DNA from: an uncultured Bacteroidia bacterium
Lineage (GTDB): Bacteria; Bacteroidota; Bacteroidia; Bacteroidales; CAJPTX01
NCBI GenBank assembly: GCA_938038735.1
Contig: CALHSW010000048.1
Span: forward strand, 1-6,101
Direction of reading: 5' to 3'
Length of the DNA: 6,101 bases
The notes below the pieces were generated by a model, which ran no database searches, was not told the DNA's origin, and saw only the letters and a program-made list of their open reading frames with translations. Positions 5,949-6,101 of the stretch are shown piece by piece. The position numbers were made by a program, and so were the translations under genes. Each line of letters opens with the position of its first letter. Position 1 is the first letter of the stretch.

Positions 5949-6101
5949 TTAAATTAACTTCGGGATCTGTAAATGCTTACACCGCACCACGAAGGGCGGA
6001 TTTTCCATGCTCTCCTTGTTGTACTCCAAACGGTCAAAGTGCGAGAAATCTACCACTTCCATACCTGCCATTTCTACCACAGCCTGCCCCGCCGCCGTGT
6101 C
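5949..6101 (-). CDS. cysQ: 3'(2'),5'-bisphosphate nucleotidase CysQ, C-terminal fragment (5' end missing)
   Basis: The last 50 residues of a gene entering from the right edge begin DTAAGQAVVEMAG. This is the WD(T)AAG motif of the lithium-sensitive inositol-monophosphatase-like phosphatases, whose Asp binds catalytic metal. It continues through RLEYNKESMENPPFVV, typical of the end of CysQ (LxYNKExLxNPxF). Known role: CysQ removes the 3'-phosphate from PAP, and in some species PAPS, protecting the cell from PAP build-up. The tail after PPFVV (RCKHLQIPKLI) is somewhat longer than I expect. Another member of the inositol phosphatase superfamily is possible but less likely given YNKE. TAA at 5951-5949 is 13 nt before the next start. 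Confidence 0.85.
   Translation of the reverse strand, partial: DTAAGQAVVEMAGMEVVDFSHFDRLEYNKESMENPPFVVRCKHLQIPKLI

Overview
The window reads as a piece of a Bacteroidota chromosome, most likely a Porphyromonas-like species. The clues are a promoter with the Bacteroidota -7 motif TAnnTTTG, a DUF5074/BtuG-type beta-propeller protein, tandem InlB-like repeats of the 'YTLSYSDPAEG' type that I associate with Porphyromonas surface proteins, and moderately high GC. The genus is an inference from recognition, not from a marker gene.

Every gene I can support lies on the minus strand, so the window is best read from right to left. At the right edge is the C-terminal end of a CysQ-type 3'(2'),5'-bisphosphate nucleotidase (5949-6101). 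It is followed after 13 nt by a 74-residue three-helix membrane protein (5711-5935). That gene shares an ATGA overlap with a complete Ldh2-family malate/lactate dehydrogenase (4641-5714). These three look like one transcription unit. A 379-nt gap without a gene follows; it holds two perfect inverted repeats. Next is a two-gene unit: a class I SAM-dependent methyltransferase (3473-4261), then, 13 nt later and behind a GGAGG ribosome-binding site, a small cupin protein (3133-3459).

The most interesting part is the left half. A TAACTTTG promoter (3045-3052) places transcription initiation almost exactly at the first base of a cobalamin riboswitch aptamer (about 2867-3038), with a recognisable B12 box AGCCAGAAGACCTGCC. 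The aptamer is followed by a hairpin-rich expression platform of about 170 nt. Its last hairpin is followed by a U-rich run directly in front of a start codon at 2698, so it could be a B12-dependent terminator.

The controlled gene (1-2698, running off the left edge) encodes a secreted protein. It has a signal peptide, a DUF5074/BtuG-like beta-propeller, an Ig-like domain, an unrecognised AT-richer section, and then at least two 87-residue InlB-like repeats that are identical at the DNA level over the 213 nt that can be compared. Together these suggest a B12-repressed surface protein that captures cobalamin (or another corrinoid) and is displayed on a repetitive, length-variable stalk. This would be a variation on the Bacteroides BtuG lipoprotein. 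The C-terminal anchor or secretion signal and any downstream btuB-like transporter lie outside the window.
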